Assembly (NCBI GenBank): GCA_963804005.1
Contig: CAWDOP010000016.1
Coordinates: forward strand, 62,001-126,000
Source of the DNA: JAGXRK01 sp963804005
Lineage (GTDB): Bacteria; Bacteroidota; Ignavibacteria; Ignavibacteriales; Ignavibacteriaceae
Reading direction: 5' to 3'
Length of the DNA stretch: 64,000 nucleotides
The position numbers and the translations under genes were made by a program. The notes beneath the pieces were generated by a model that worked only from the letters and a program-made list of their open reading frames with translations, did not search any database and was not told the origin of the DNA. This document shows, piece by piece, positions 36,965-45,928 of this stretch. Positions within the stretch are counted from its first letter, which is position 1. The number at the start of each line of letters is the position of its first letter.

Positions 36965-37711
36965 TCAGTTTGAACGCTGCCGCAATATTTCAAACAGTAA
37001 TATTCCCGTAGCAACGGAAACATTAAGAGATTGGATTTTTCCCTTCATAGGAATGTGAACGAGGAAGTCGCAGTTTTCCGCGGTGAGTTTTTTAATTCCT
37101 TTTTCTTCATTGCCAACAATAACTGCAATCGGAATTTTGTAATCAACTTCAGTGTACGGTTTTGAACCTTCAAGTGATGAACCGACAATCCAGAATCCGT
37201 TATCTTTCAGTTCTTTAATTGTCTGTACAAGATTATTCACCTGGCAGATCTTAACGTGTTCAGTCGCTCCCGCTGAAGTTTTAACTACAGTTTCATTTAT
37301 TGGTGCAGAGTTATGTTTTGTAATTATAATTCCGTTTACACCGCTGCAATCGGCTGTTCGTAAAATTGCGCCTACATTGTGTGTGTCCTGAATTGAATCA
37401 AGAATTAAGATGAGCGGATAAGTTTCTTTTTTTGAGTGACTAATTATTTCTTCAAGTAAATAAAATTTCTGTGTGGATTTAACAGCAAGAACACCCTGTG
37501 CATTTTTAATATCGGATTGAGAGAATCGTTGTGTTAATTCGGAAAATCTTTTAAGCGGAATCTGATTTACTTTAATTCCCTTTTTCTTTGCTGCAACAGT
37601 AATTGCATTAATTATTCCGCCTTGCTGACCGTATAAAATATAAACCTGTTCAATTTTATCATTCGAGTTTATTGCTTCAAGTACGGGTTTGCGTCCAATA
37701 ATCAGGTTCAT
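36965..37711 (-). CDS. rlmB: 23S rRNA (guanosine-2'-O-)-methyltransferase RlmB-type (SpoU/TrmH)
   Basis: The 248 residues have an N-terminal substrate-binding domain (MNLIIGRKPVLEAINSNDK) and a SpoU catalytic domain with the trefoil-knot motifs: motif 1 DTHNVGAILRTADCSGVNG, motif 2 IVGNEEKGIKKL and motif 3 SLNVSVATGILLFEI. The enzyme methylates a ribose 2'-OH in rRNA using S-adenosylmethionine. RlmB-type rather than TrmH-type is inferred from the N-terminal extension. It lies 17 bases downstream of hisS, and the two are probably co-transcribed. Confidence 0.93.
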   Translation of the reverse strand: MNLIIGRKPVLEAINSNDKIEQVYILYGQQGGIINAITVAAKKKGIKVNQIPLKRFSELTQRFSQSDIKNAQGVLAVKSTQKFYLLEEIISHSKKETYPLILILDSIQDTHNVGAILRTADCSGVNGIIITKHNSAPINETVVKTSAGATEHVKICQVNNLVQTIKELKDNGFWIVGSSLEGSKPYTEVDYKIPIAVIVGNEEKGIKKLTAENCDFLVHIPMKGKIQSLNVSVATGILLFEILRQRSN

Positions 37712-37728
37712 AGAATCATTTAATGATG

Positions 37729-39000
37729 TTATTTGTGCGATTGTTCTTTTGCAGCCAGAATGATCTCAACAATTTTTTCGGTCTTAACTGTTTTCTGCTC
37801 ACCATCAGACATATTTTTAAGCTGTACTTCGCCATTCTTATATTCATCACCGCCAACTATCAACACAAATTTTGCATTCAGTTTATTAGCTTCACGCATT
37901 TGGGCTTTAACACTTCGGGACAGATAATCGCAGTCAACAATCAAATTCTTTCTTCTTAATGAAGAAGCAATTTCAGAAACTTCCAATTCTAACTCTTTAT
38001 CAATTCTAACAATGTAAACATCGATGAACTGATCAGGAGGTGAAAAGCTATTTTCATTTTCACATGCGAGCAGAATTCTTTCCATTCCGGCAGCAACTCC
38101 AACTCCGGGCGTTGGTTTTCCGCCAAGCTCTTCAATCAGTAGATCATATCTTCCGCCGCCGCAAAGCGCACTTTGTGAACCGACTTTCTTGCTTATAATT
38201 TCAAAAGTTGTTTTTGTATAATAATCCAGTCCCCTTACTAATGCAGCATCAATTTCAAACGGTATTCCAACTCTAGTTAGATATTCTTTAACAACTTCAA
38301 AATCGTTTTTGCTTTCTTCATCGAGATAGTCAATCAACAATGGTGCATCTTTTAATATTTTTTGATCTGATTCTACTTTGCTGTCGAATATTCTTAAAAT
38401 ATTAGTGTCAAATCTTTTCCTGCTGTCTTCGGAAAGTTTATTCTTTTTATCCTGCAAAAATTCTTTCAGTATCTTTTTATAATTTTCTCTAGACTCCAAA
38501 ATACCAAGCGAATTAATTTTTATTGTAAGATCTTTTAATCCAAGCTGCTTTAGAATATGATACGACATTTGAATAATTTCAGCATCAAGCAAAGGTGAAG
38601 TGCTTCCAATTGCCTCTGCACCAAATTGATGAAACTGCCGGAATCTTCCAGCCTGAGGTCTTTCCTGGCGAAACATTGGAGAGATGTAAAATAATTTAGT
38701 TAACGGTTGAAGTGTCCCGAGTGAATGTTCAATGTACGCACGAACAACTCCAGCAGTCATTTCAGGTTTAAGAGTAAGACTGGTTTCACTGCGATCTGAA
38801 AACGTGTACATTTCTTTACTTACAATATCTGTTTCCTCTCCGATTCCCCTTGCGAATAAAGATGTCTCTTCAAAGATTGGTGTTCTGATTTCCCTGTAGT
38901 TAAAAACTGAAAAAACTTCTTTAACAATATTTTCCAAATAATACCATCTGTTAATTTCTGATGGCAAAATATCCTTTGTTCCTGTTACTGCTTTTATCAT
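37729..39000 (-). CDS. hisS: Histidyl-tRNA synthetase
   Basis: Class II aminoacyl-tRNA synthetase charging tRNA-His. The start is ATG 39000, giving MIKAVTGTKDILPSEINRWY, the standard HisRS N-terminus; the longer open frame upstream overlaps the ptsN-like gene and is not HisRS-like. Motif 2 is seen as MFRQERPQAGRFRQFHQFG, the histidine-binding HisA loop as LVRGLDYYTKTTFEI and motif 3 as GVGVAAGMERILLA. The C-terminal anticodon-binding domain is complete (DVYIVRIDKELELEVSEIA). 423 residues, a normal length. Confidence 0.97.
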   Translation of the reverse strand: MIKAVTGTKDILPSEINRWYYLENIVKEVFSVFNYREIRTPIFEETSLFARGIGEETDIVSKEMYTFSDRSETSLTLKPEMTAGVVRAYIEHSLGTLQPLTKLFYISPMFRQERPQAGRFRQFHQFGAEAIGSTSPLLDAEIIQMSYHILKQLGLKDLTIKINSLGILESRENYKKILKEFLQDKKNKLSEDSRKRFDTNILRIFDSKVESDQKILKDAPLLIDYLDEESKNDFEVVKEYLTRVGIPFEIDAALVRGLDYYTKTTFEIISKKVGSQSALCGGGRYDLLIEELGGKPTPGVGVAAGMERILLACENENSFSPPDQFIDVYIVRIDKELELEVSEIASSLRRKNLIVDCDYLSRSVKAQMREANKLNAKFVLIVGGDEYKNGEVQLKNMSDGEQKTVKTEKIVEIILAAKEQSHK

Positions 39001-39037
39001 AATTAAATTATAATGAAATGTGTAGTGATTTTTATAA

Positions 39038-39508
39038 TTAAACATCGCTGAAGTTTTTTTCTTCATCCACAAAAAGATGAATTATTTCCTCTATATTCTT
39101 TGCTTCAATAAGTCTTTCCCTTAGATCGTCTTTATTCATTAACCTGGAAATTCTGCTTAATAATTTTATATGAGTGCTTACCAAATTGTCTTTACCGACA
39201 AGAAGGAATATAAGATTTACCGGTTCGCCATCAAGGGAATCATAATTTATATCTTTATTACTCTTACCGAATGCAGCAATAATGTCTGTAACAGCAGAAG
39301 TTTTTCCGTGCGGAATTGCAAATCCTTTTCCAACTCCTGTTGACATTACTTTTTCTCTATCTAGAACCGACGTTCTAACTTTTTCTAAATCGATTATCCT
39401 TGGATCATCTTTAAACAAGTCGATAAGCTCATTAATAACTTCTTCTTTTTTTTCACTTTTCAAATCAGCTATAACAACTTTAGAATTTAGAAGATCAGAT
39501 ACTTTCAT
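39038..39508 (-). CDS. ptsN: PTS EIIA (fructose/nitrogen-type) domain protein
   Basis: The 156 residues form a stand-alone PTS_EIIA type-2 domain with phospho-acceptor H67 in GKGFAIPHGKTSAV. Upstream helix LLNSKVVIADLKSEKKEEV and the later LDGEPVNLIFLLVGKD match the fold. Without EIIB/EIIC nearby it probably acts as a regulatory EIIA of the PtsN kind, reporting phosphorylation state to partners. It precedes hisS on the same strand, separated by 37 bases. The symbol is by family resemblance. Confidence 0.85.
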   Translation of the reverse strand: MKVSDLLNSKVVIADLKSEKKEEVINELIDLFKDDPRIIDLEKVRTSVLDREKVMSTGVGKGFAIPHGKTSAVTDIIAAFGKSNKDINYDSLDGEPVNLIFLLVGKDNLVSTHIKLLSRISRLMNKDDLRERLIEAKNIEEIIHLFVDEEKNFSDV

Positions 39509-39616
39509 TTAACCATCCGAGGTTTTTAGGTTAAGAGGTTTTCAATTTCAGTGGGAAATTTAACTATAGATGTGTAGTTAAGCAATTAACTTTTTAAATA
39601 GAAAATAATGAATATA

Positions 39617-40102
39617 TCAATTCATTAAGGCAGTTAAACGAAGAAGAGCATTCTTAGCAAGTTCATAATTAGGATTTATATTCAAAGCATCCTGATAATA
39701 TTTCCTGGCAGTAAACCAATCACCTTTTTTCTCATAAACTCTTCCGAGATTAAAGTAAGGATAATGTCTTGGTTCATAATCCAGTGCTTCAATTGCTTTC
39801 TCCAGCCAATAAATCGCATCATTATATTCGCCAAGATTAATCAAATATGTGCCAATATCATTGTAGGGATTTCCAAAATCCGGGTCGAGGTCAATAGCAA
39901 TTTTACATTCTTCTATAGCTTCGCTGAATTTTCCATAAAGACTAAATGCCCAGCCTAAAAATGTATGAGCTTTAGGTGTGGGAAAATAGTCGATAGACTT
40001 TTTATAAGCTTCAATTGCATCTTTTATATTTCCGCTTAAATGAAGCTCATAGCCTTTATTGAAATACTCTGCCGCTAACGATATTTTATCTTTATCTACC
40101 AT
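39617..40102 (-). CDS. Tetratricopeptide-repeat protein
   Basis: The 161 residues have no signal peptide and are built of four TPR units: EYFNKGYELHLSGNIKDAIE, HTFLGWAFSLYGKFSEAIEE, NPYNDIGTYLINLGEYNDAI and YFNLGRVYEKKGDWFTARKY. The canonical W/L-G-Y-A-F-A-P positions are easy to see. Such proteins are scaffolds for protein-protein contacts; no partner is indicated. Upstream of the ptsN-like gene on the same strand, about 110 bases apart. Start ATG 40102. Confidence 0.88.
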   Translation of the reverse strand: MVDKDKISLAAEYFNKGYELHLSGNIKDAIEAYKKSIDYFPTPKAHTFLGWAFSLYGKFSEAIEECKIAIDLDPDFGNPYNDIGTYLINLGEYNDAIYWLEKAIEALDYEPRHYPYFNLGRVYEKKGDWFTARKYYQDALNINPNYELAKNALLRLTALMN

Positions 40103-40331
40103 CTTTTATTATCAAATTAAATTGATTTTTATTTTCTAAATAAATATTTAATTAAAAAGATGCAACCTATTCTATCATCTTGAAACAATATGAACAAAAT
40201 AATAATATTCAAAACTGTAAGATTTACAGCACTTCCTTATCTCCTGAAGTAATATTTAAACTTTATGAAACTGATTTGAATAAATAAAATTAAGAATCAG
40301 AGAAAAAAGAAATGTTGATAGAAATATGAGG

Positions 40332-40360
40332 AAAAGCCCCGATAAAACCGGAGCTTTTTT
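40332..40360. terminator. Probable terminator
   Basis: AAAAGCCCCG, loop ATAAAAC, CGGAGCTTTTTTT with one mismatched pair in the stem. It lies just past the stop of the minus-strand YHS-like gene, and the A-run on the plus strand becomes a T-run for that gene. Confidence 0.65.
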
Positions 40361-40372
40361 TATTTTACTGCC

Positions 40373-40747
40373 TCACTTTTTGCCTACAAATTTTTTCCCA
40401 TCTTCACTCAAGTTTTTTGAATACTTCTCGGGATCATTTCTGAACTTCTCATCACATCCAGAACAGCAGAATCCGTAAGCCTTTCCTTCAAATTCCTGTG
40501 TTGGAACTTCCGGATCAACTTCGTTACCCATAACAGGACAAACTTCATTCCAGGGTTTAGCTGAAACAGTTTCTTTACTGTTATCCATTTTCTTATTACA
40601 GCACATACCATCACGAGTGTTTTCTTTCTGCGTACATTCCATATTTTTACGGTCTTTTTTCATTTCTGTCTCAGGTTTTTCCTGAGCAAGTGCGAAAGCA
40701 CCGAAGAAAGCTACGAGTGCAAGAACCATTACGAGTTGTTTTAACAT
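40373..40747 (-). CDS. Exported YHS/TRASH-like metal-binding protein
   Basis: The 124 residues start with a signal peptide (LVMVLALVAFFGAFALA). The mature protein has a cysteine-containing linker (MECTQKENTRDGMCCNKKM) and a YHS-type domain: C70 in NEVCPVMGNEVDPEV and C94-C95-xx-C98 in YGFCCSGCDEKFRNDPEKY. YHS/TRASH modules bind copper or other soft metals. The gene follows a TonB receptor and a HYC_CC_PP gene on the same strand, which fits a metal-handling function. The metal is not identified. Ends at a terminator hairpin. Confidence 0.85.
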   Translation of the reverse strand: MLKQLVMVLALVAFFGAFALAQEKPETEMKKDRKNMECTQKENTRDGMCCNKKMDNSKETVSAKPWNEVCPVMGNEVDPEVPTQEFEGKAYGFCCSGCDEKFRNDPEKYSKNLSEDGKKFVGKK

Positions 40748-40875
40748 TGTGTACTCCTTTTGTTATTTATGATTACCATTAATATTTTATTTATTGTGTT
40801 ACAAGGAATCTGACTAAGTTTAAACATTAAAACTTTTGTTTAATCCCATTATTAGCTTTGAATATTTTTTAACTA

Positions 40876-43092
40876 TTAAAGGACACTTAATCTCAATCCA
40901 ACATAAAATTTTCTTCCCTCAATTGGACCCCAAACCATTGATGCATCAAAATAATTTCCAAACGGATTATCAGCAGCAATTATTGGATTATCTTGCCTGA
41001 AGTTTGTCAGATTTTCTACACCCAGGTATAGATCAAAATAGTCGAACCTTTTTGTAATCTGTGCATTTATGTTTACAAATGCTGAAAAGATTTCATCTCT
41101 TCGGTAGTGAACAGGATTTTCTTTTGTTGAAGGAATTCTTCCGCTTCCATTCAATAAAAATGATGAGTCAAATAGCCAATCGCGTTCGACATTTGTATAA
41201 GAAACTGTAATCAGAGTTTTAGATTTACTAACAAGCGGTTTTGTTAATAACCCTGAATCGTATTGAACTTTTACATCAGAATATCTGTAAGCAGCCGATA
41301 CATCCAACCTTGGAAACAGTTCATAAGCTAGTTCGATCTGATAATTATTCGAATAAGACTTACCGTTCAAATCATAAAATCTTACTTGCCTGATATCTGT
41401 ATCAATATCTACAACAGTTTGCTTAATAAAGTCGGTTCTGTAAAAATCCGCTGTCATCCTCAAATCCCGATCGCTAATTGAGATATACCGTGTAAGATTA
41501 AATCCATAGTTCCATCCTACTTCATAAGAAGGCTTATTGATAACTAAGAATTGTCTTGAGCTGGCAAGATAATTTAGGCTTTCGGAAAATAGATTTACTG
41601 CTCTATATCCTTTGCCACCGGATAATCTTAAGGTAGTGTTATCATCTAATCGATATTTAACATGCATTCTTGGAGTAAAAAAAGTTCCATAAAGATTATG
41701 AAAATCGACCCGTGCTCCGGGAACTATGGAAATAATATTCGAAGGTGAAAAGTTATACTCTGCGAAAAATCCAGGTCTGGATTCTTTTCTGATAAAATTT
41801 AGACTATCAAATTTTTCTTTATACTGATCAAAGACATAGCTACCGCCAAATGTTATAGAGTGTATTTCATCCTTTGTTGCCGTTTCAAATATAATATTTG
41901 AGTAAAATGATCTTTGCTCAGCATTATAACGTCTTAATCCAAAGAGAGAATTTTGTTCATGTAGCTGGGCATTTACAATAAGACCTAAGCTTGCATATGG
42001 TTTATCATTAAATATAAAACCGTTTTTAGAAAAAAGTTCATAACGCTTTGTGTCAATATTTATATTGTACTTTTCCTGTGAATTCAGACTAGAATTTGTT
42101 TGGGAGCTGATTATTTGTCCCCCGGATCTATCTTCGCTTAGAGCTTGAACACCAAACTGTGATTCAAATCCACCGAATGACTGATACTTCCAGCGATTCA
42201 GGAAATTGAATTGTTTAACGTTAGGTTGATCTTTAAACGAATCAAAATTATCATCCATCGATTTTGTTATAAATTCTGAATGAGCTAATAAAATTGTACT
42301 GACATTTTCGGATAACTGGAATGCAGCATTAGCATTCAAATCTGTTTTATATCCTGAACTCTGAAAAGCATTAAAATAATATCTTTCAACATCGTCCGGT
42401 TTTTTAAAATCAATATTTATTTGTCCCGTAACCGATTCATAACCATTAACAACCGAAGCAGCACCCTTTGAAATACTTATTGCCGTCATCCATGGTCCGG
42501 GAACCTGTCCCAATCCAAAAGTGTTTCCTATACCTTTAAGCGTTGGAATATTTTCAAACATCATTTGCGTATATATTCCTGCCAAACCAAGCAATTGAAT
42601 CTGTTTAGCACCTGTAACAGCATCTTGAAACTGAATATCTACTGATGCACTTGTAGTAAAGCTCTCAGATAAATTACAGCACGCAGCTTTAAGTAATTCT
42701 TTGCTTGTAATAACTTCGGTCGATTTAGCGTCTATTTCATCAATATATTTTGATAATGAAGTGCCTGTTACAATCACTTCATTTAATTCACGGTTTATTG
42801 ATAGGATAATTTCAACACTGTCCTGATTGAACGGGATGGCAACTGTATCCGGCCGGTAGCCTATGTAGCTTACAACTAGGCTTAAAGGATCTGAATCGAC
42901 TTTTTTCAGTTCAAAAAAACCATTCTTATCTGTGGTTGTCCCAAATTGAGTTTCCTGCCAATATATATTTGCACCAATTAAAGAAACTTTCTGTTTTCTT
43001 TCATCAAGTTCGTATACATAACCTTTCAAACTCTGAGCATAAGTCTGAATTGACAGTGCAAGAGCAAAAAGGAACCAAATAACTAATCTCAT
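40876..43092 (-). CDS. TonB-dependent outer-membrane receptor, metal-associated type
   Basis: The 738 residues have a signal peptide (1-19), a CarboxypepD_reg-like domain (about 22-105), a plug (about 110-225) and a 22-strand barrel ending in GRKFYVGLRLSVL. The plug has the characteristic KAACCNLSESFTTSASVD (C138, C139) and TGAKQIQLLGLAGIYTQMM of a receptor subfamily usually found near heavy-metal genes. Here the neighbours are a HYC_CC_PP protein upstream and a YHS-like protein downstream. Import or sensing of copper or a related metal complex is inferred; siderophore-type transport cannot be excluded. Frame intact. Confidence 0.92.
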   Translation of the reverse strand: MRLVIWFLFALALSIQTYAQSLKGYVYELDERKQKVSLIGANIYWQETQFGTTTDKNGFFELKKVDSDPLSLVVSYIGYRPDTVAIPFNQDSVEIILSINRELNEVIVTGTSLSKYIDEIDAKSTEVITSKELLKAACCNLSESFTTSASVDIQFQDAVTGAKQIQLLGLAGIYTQMMFENIPTLKGIGNTFGLGQVPGPWMTAISISKGAASVVNGYESVTGQINIDFKKPDDVERYYFNAFQSSGYKTDLNANAAFQLSENVSTILLAHSEFITKSMDDNFDSFKDQPNVKQFNFLNRWKYQSFGGFESQFGVQALSEDRSGGQIISSQTNSSLNSQEKYNINIDTKRYELFSKNGFIFNDKPYASLGLIVNAQLHEQNSLFGLRRYNAEQRSFYSNIIFETATKDEIHSITFGGSYVFDQYKEKFDSLNFIRKESRPGFFAEYNFSPSNIISIVPGARVDFHNLYGTFFTPRMHVKYRLDDNTTLRLSGGKGYRAVNLFSESLNYLASSRQFLVINKPSYEVGWNYGFNLTRYISISDRDLRMTADFYRTDFIKQTVVDIDTDIRQVRFYDLNGKSYSNNYQIELAYELFPRLDVSAAYRYSDVKVQYDSGLLTKPLVSKSKTLITVSYTNVERDWLFDSSFLLNGSGRIPSTKENPVHYRRDEIFSAFVNINAQITKRFDYFDLYLGVENLTNFRQDNPIIAADNPFGNYFDASMVWGPIEGRKFYVGLRLSVL

Positions 43093-43184
43093 ATAAAACC
43101 TGTTTTAAATAATAAATGAAATAATTTTTTGAATGATAGAATATTATTATCCTTAGCATTCAGTGAATTGAATTTGAGATTAGA

Positions 43185-43624
43185 CTAAATAAGAAAAACA
43201 GAATTGAAAATGTGGAGTTCCAGATTAATTAAAAATGGCGGTGAAGAATCACAGTAAAAAGATTCATCTGAAGATAAATCAACTGATAGTGGAATTATAG
43301 AAACTATCGGAATTAGATTTTCGGATAATGAAAAGAAATTTACATTAGATTTATTTATAAAGAAATTCATCTTCAACTTTGTTGTATACGAATTCATCCT
43401 GGCAACAAATTGGATTCTCTGAAGAAATTGTAAGAGGATTTTCCATAGTTTCTTCAGTACAGCAGGAATTTGCAGATTTTTTCAATTTCTTCTTTGCATA
43501 AATCATACTCATCGAGAGATTTTTCCTGCATCATAAGACACAGGTGATAAGACACGGGTAAACCTGTTGTAGAAACAAGAAAAAGCAGAATTAAAGTTAA
43601 TATTAAAATTCTTTTCTTCATCAT
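43185..43624 (-). CDS. HYC_CC_PP-family small exported protein, two frameshifts
   Basis: The ATG at 43624 starts a signal peptide (MMKKRILILTLILLFLVSTT) followed by GLPVSYHLCLM, the H-x-C motif. After a one-base shift near 43535 the frame reads NLSMSMIYAKKKLKKSANSC with the first CC pair, then a second CC in NPICCQDEFVYNKVED. Another shift near 43375 leads into NVNFFSLSENLIPIVSIIPL and ends SSPPFLINLELHIFNSVFLI, with the PP motif and hydrophobic tail of the family. All named marks (HxC, CC, CC, PP) are in order over about 146 residues. It lies 92 bases upstream of the TonB receptor. The frameshifts may be decay or sequence errors. Confidence 0.65.
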
Positions 43625-43956
43625 TTGTGAACAAACATAAATATTTAACTGCTGGCAAGCAATGATAATGATAAGGAAATTGTTGCAGAATTTTTGTTTT
43701 ATTTTACATTTTATTCAGATTTTTCCCTGAGCGAAAAATTTTACAGGTACAATTATCAAGCGTAATAATTTTGAATAATCATAAATTCGAAGTTATCATC
43801 AGATAAGTCCAAAAAGCGGTGTCTTCACGGGAAGCGCAAAATGGTTTTACCAAACTTCCGGGGAAAAATAAACTTCCACCCCAGGTAATGAAAGTTACCT
43901 TAATAAAATTATATTTAATTGTAAGATCTAATTATTGTTTTTGAATACTTCACACT
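43625..43956. other. Intergenic region upstream of the metal-linked locus
   Basis: The 332 bases show no gene. A short inverted repeat (CCGGGG ... CCCCAGG, about 43858-43885) and a GC-richer patch (GGTGTCTTCACGGGAAGCGC, about 43818-43837) stand out from the AT-rich surroundings. They may belong to the promoter or leader of the HYC_CC_PP gene; I recognise no known riboswitch. Confidence 0.45.
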
Positions 43957-45852
43957 TTACATTTTACTGAAATACTTAAGCATTTCTTTAGATTTGTTTG
44001 TAATCTCCAGAGATTCTTTCTTCAACTCAACTGTAAATTTATTTTCCTCGAATTTTCCTCTGACATTTTCAAAATCCTTATTCTGAATTTCTTCATCGCC
44101 GTCAATTCCAAATCCTATTTTGCTTGTCTGATCAAATTCCTTCTCCGCATCCATTAAAATCATATTATTAAGCTTAAGGCTGTTTTCTTGCCAATCATTA
44201 ATTATCTGAATTAAATGATCTTTATTTATTTCAGAAATTTTTGTTTGATATCTCTCCTCAATCAGTTTTGCACACCAAGCCCATGAGGAATCAGAATATT
44301 TTTCTAAAATACTGCGCAACGCCTCAGCCAACAAATCAACTGATTTTATTGATCCGGATTTTACCCCTTCAATTAATAAATCATAATCTTTCTTAGAGAT
44401 AATCATTCCGGAGGCATCAATCCATTTTTCACTGAAAAATGAATTATCATAAAGTAGAATCTTACGAATCAGGGTAATATCATTTTTAGTTTTTATGTCG
44501 GCAATTCTTTTAATTAATTCTTGTCCCATATAAATCTTAATAGCCATTTCATAATATTTTATACCAGTTTTTAATAAAAGTCTTTTGATGTGTAATCCTT
44601 TGTAAGAAACGTACTCCTGATCTCTGGCGGCTTTTTCAAGAAGCTCTTTCATAGTGTTGGAACCCATAAGAATTTTACCAACCATATATGGATTAAATAA
44701 ATCAAATTGTATAATATCAAATTTTACTGGATCCTTTCTTCTGTCTCTGATAGGCCATTTTTGACTATCGCGCCGTGTGCCAACCGTAAATAGATTCTTA
44801 GCAGGAATTAATAAACTTTTTCCATCCTTCTCATTGATATAAGAAAACGGAAACTCACTTGCATCAAAATTTGTGTAGTGCTTTCCGATAACAGCACTGT
44901 AAGCACCTACTCGTGACGGCCACAGCATATAAGTGAATGATCCGGTTTTTGAACCACGCTCTAAAACTGCCTGATGTAAAGGACCAAGCTTATACATATG
45001 GTTACTTTGATTCGTGCCGCTACCAGCATTGTAAAAAGAAAAAAGTGCAGCAATAAGAAGTGTAGATTTATGATGCGTAACGGTATATGGTCCGGCAAAT
45101 ATGCTTATAGCTTCTCCGTGAAAGCCTTCACAATTAGAGAAAAATGCTGAGTTCTCGGCTGAAAATTGTTTGCCAATTCTTACTCCCTGTCCAATGAAAC
45201 AATGATCTATTATTGCACTATCAGAAATTATCGAACCTGATTGAATAATGAATTTATTAGCAATGACACCGTTACCAATAAAAACCTGATCGATTTGACT
45301 GCTTAAGATTGTGCCTTCATTTAAACTTGCCACTCCTTCTATTATTGCGGATTCTTCAATCCAAACATTTTTTATCATTCCGCAGTGTTTTATAGATGAA
45401 CCTCTACCGATTTTACCCATTGAGGATTTACGGGAATTTGTATAATCCCTAATGATCGTTTTCAGTTTCTCAATCAGTTTCGGATCATGACGGCAAGTAA
45501 CAAGCATATAAGCAATTTGAGACGAGAGTTTATCATAAATCATCAATTCTCTCCCGCCGCCTTCGTTCAATACTGATATCTCTAATCCGTTTCCAAAAGT
45601 TGTTTCACCTTCAATAGATATTGTCGAAATATTTTCAAGAACAACATTATCCTCAATCTGATAATTCGAAATATTTTTTACATTTTGCAGAAGAACATTA
45701 TTACCGATAAAAATTTCACCTCTGAAATTAACGTTTCGAATAAGTTTGGAAGAGAATTTTTCCGGAACATTTATATCCTGCCAATCATCAGCAAAGCATC
45801 CATTAATTGTAAGCAGTTCAATTTCTTTTTTAGTTAATTTTCTATAGTTCAT
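43957..45852 (-). CDS. DUF4954 family protein (left-handed beta-helix type)
   Basis: The 631 residues open with YRKLTKKEIELLTINGCFAD, the conserved start of DUF4954. Residues 50-330 show hexapeptide-like I-x-x-x-x-x periodicity (GNNVLLQNVKNISNYQIEDN, IIDHCFIGQGVRIGKQFSAE) expected for a left-handed beta helix as in sugar-nucleotide acyltransferases. Later conserved blocks are GPYTVTHHKSTLLIAALFSF and LWPSRVGAYSAVIGKHYTN. The biochemical role of DUF4954 is not established to my knowledge. It is encoded beside nagB, so a link to hexosamine or cell-envelope sugar metabolism is a reasonable guess only. Confidence 0.9.
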   Translation of the reverse strand: MNYRKLTKKEIELLTINGCFADDWQDINVPEKFSSKLIRNVNFRGEIFIGNNVLLQNVKNISNYQIEDNVVLENISTISIEGETTFGNGLEISVLNEGGGRELMIYDKLSSQIAYMLVTCRHDPKLIEKLKTIIRDYTNSRKSSMGKIGRGSSIKHCGMIKNVWIEESAIIEGVASLNEGTILSSQIDQVFIGNGVIANKFIIQSGSIISDSAIIDHCFIGQGVRIGKQFSAENSAFFSNCEGFHGEAISIFAGPYTVTHHKSTLLIAALFSFYNAGSGTNQSNHMYKLGPLHQAVLERGSKTGSFTYMLWPSRVGAYSAVIGKHYTNFDASEFPFSYINEKDGKSLLIPAKNLFTVGTRRDSQKWPIRDRRKDPVKFDIIQFDLFNPYMVGKILMGSNTMKELLEKAARDQEYVSYKGLHIKRLLLKTGIKYYEMAIKIYMGQELIKRIADIKTKNDITLIRKILLYDNSFFSEKWIDASGMIISKKDYDLLIEGVKSGSIKSVDLLAEALRSILEKYSDSSWAWCAKLIEERYQTKISEINKDHLIQIINDWQENSLKLNNMILMDAEKEFDQTSKIGFGIDGDEEIQNKDFENVRGKFEENKFTVELKKESLEITNKSKEMLKYFSKM

Positions 45853-45928
45853 ATAAACAAGCCTTTAAGTATAAGGACATTTGAAAAATTTAAATCCATC
45901 AATAACAGAATAATTTAAAATACAAAAA

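Noticed and set aside
43818..43885. Possible riboswitch before the HYC_CC_PP gene
   Set aside because: Only a short inverted repeat and a GC-rich patch are seen; no known riboswitch core could be matched.
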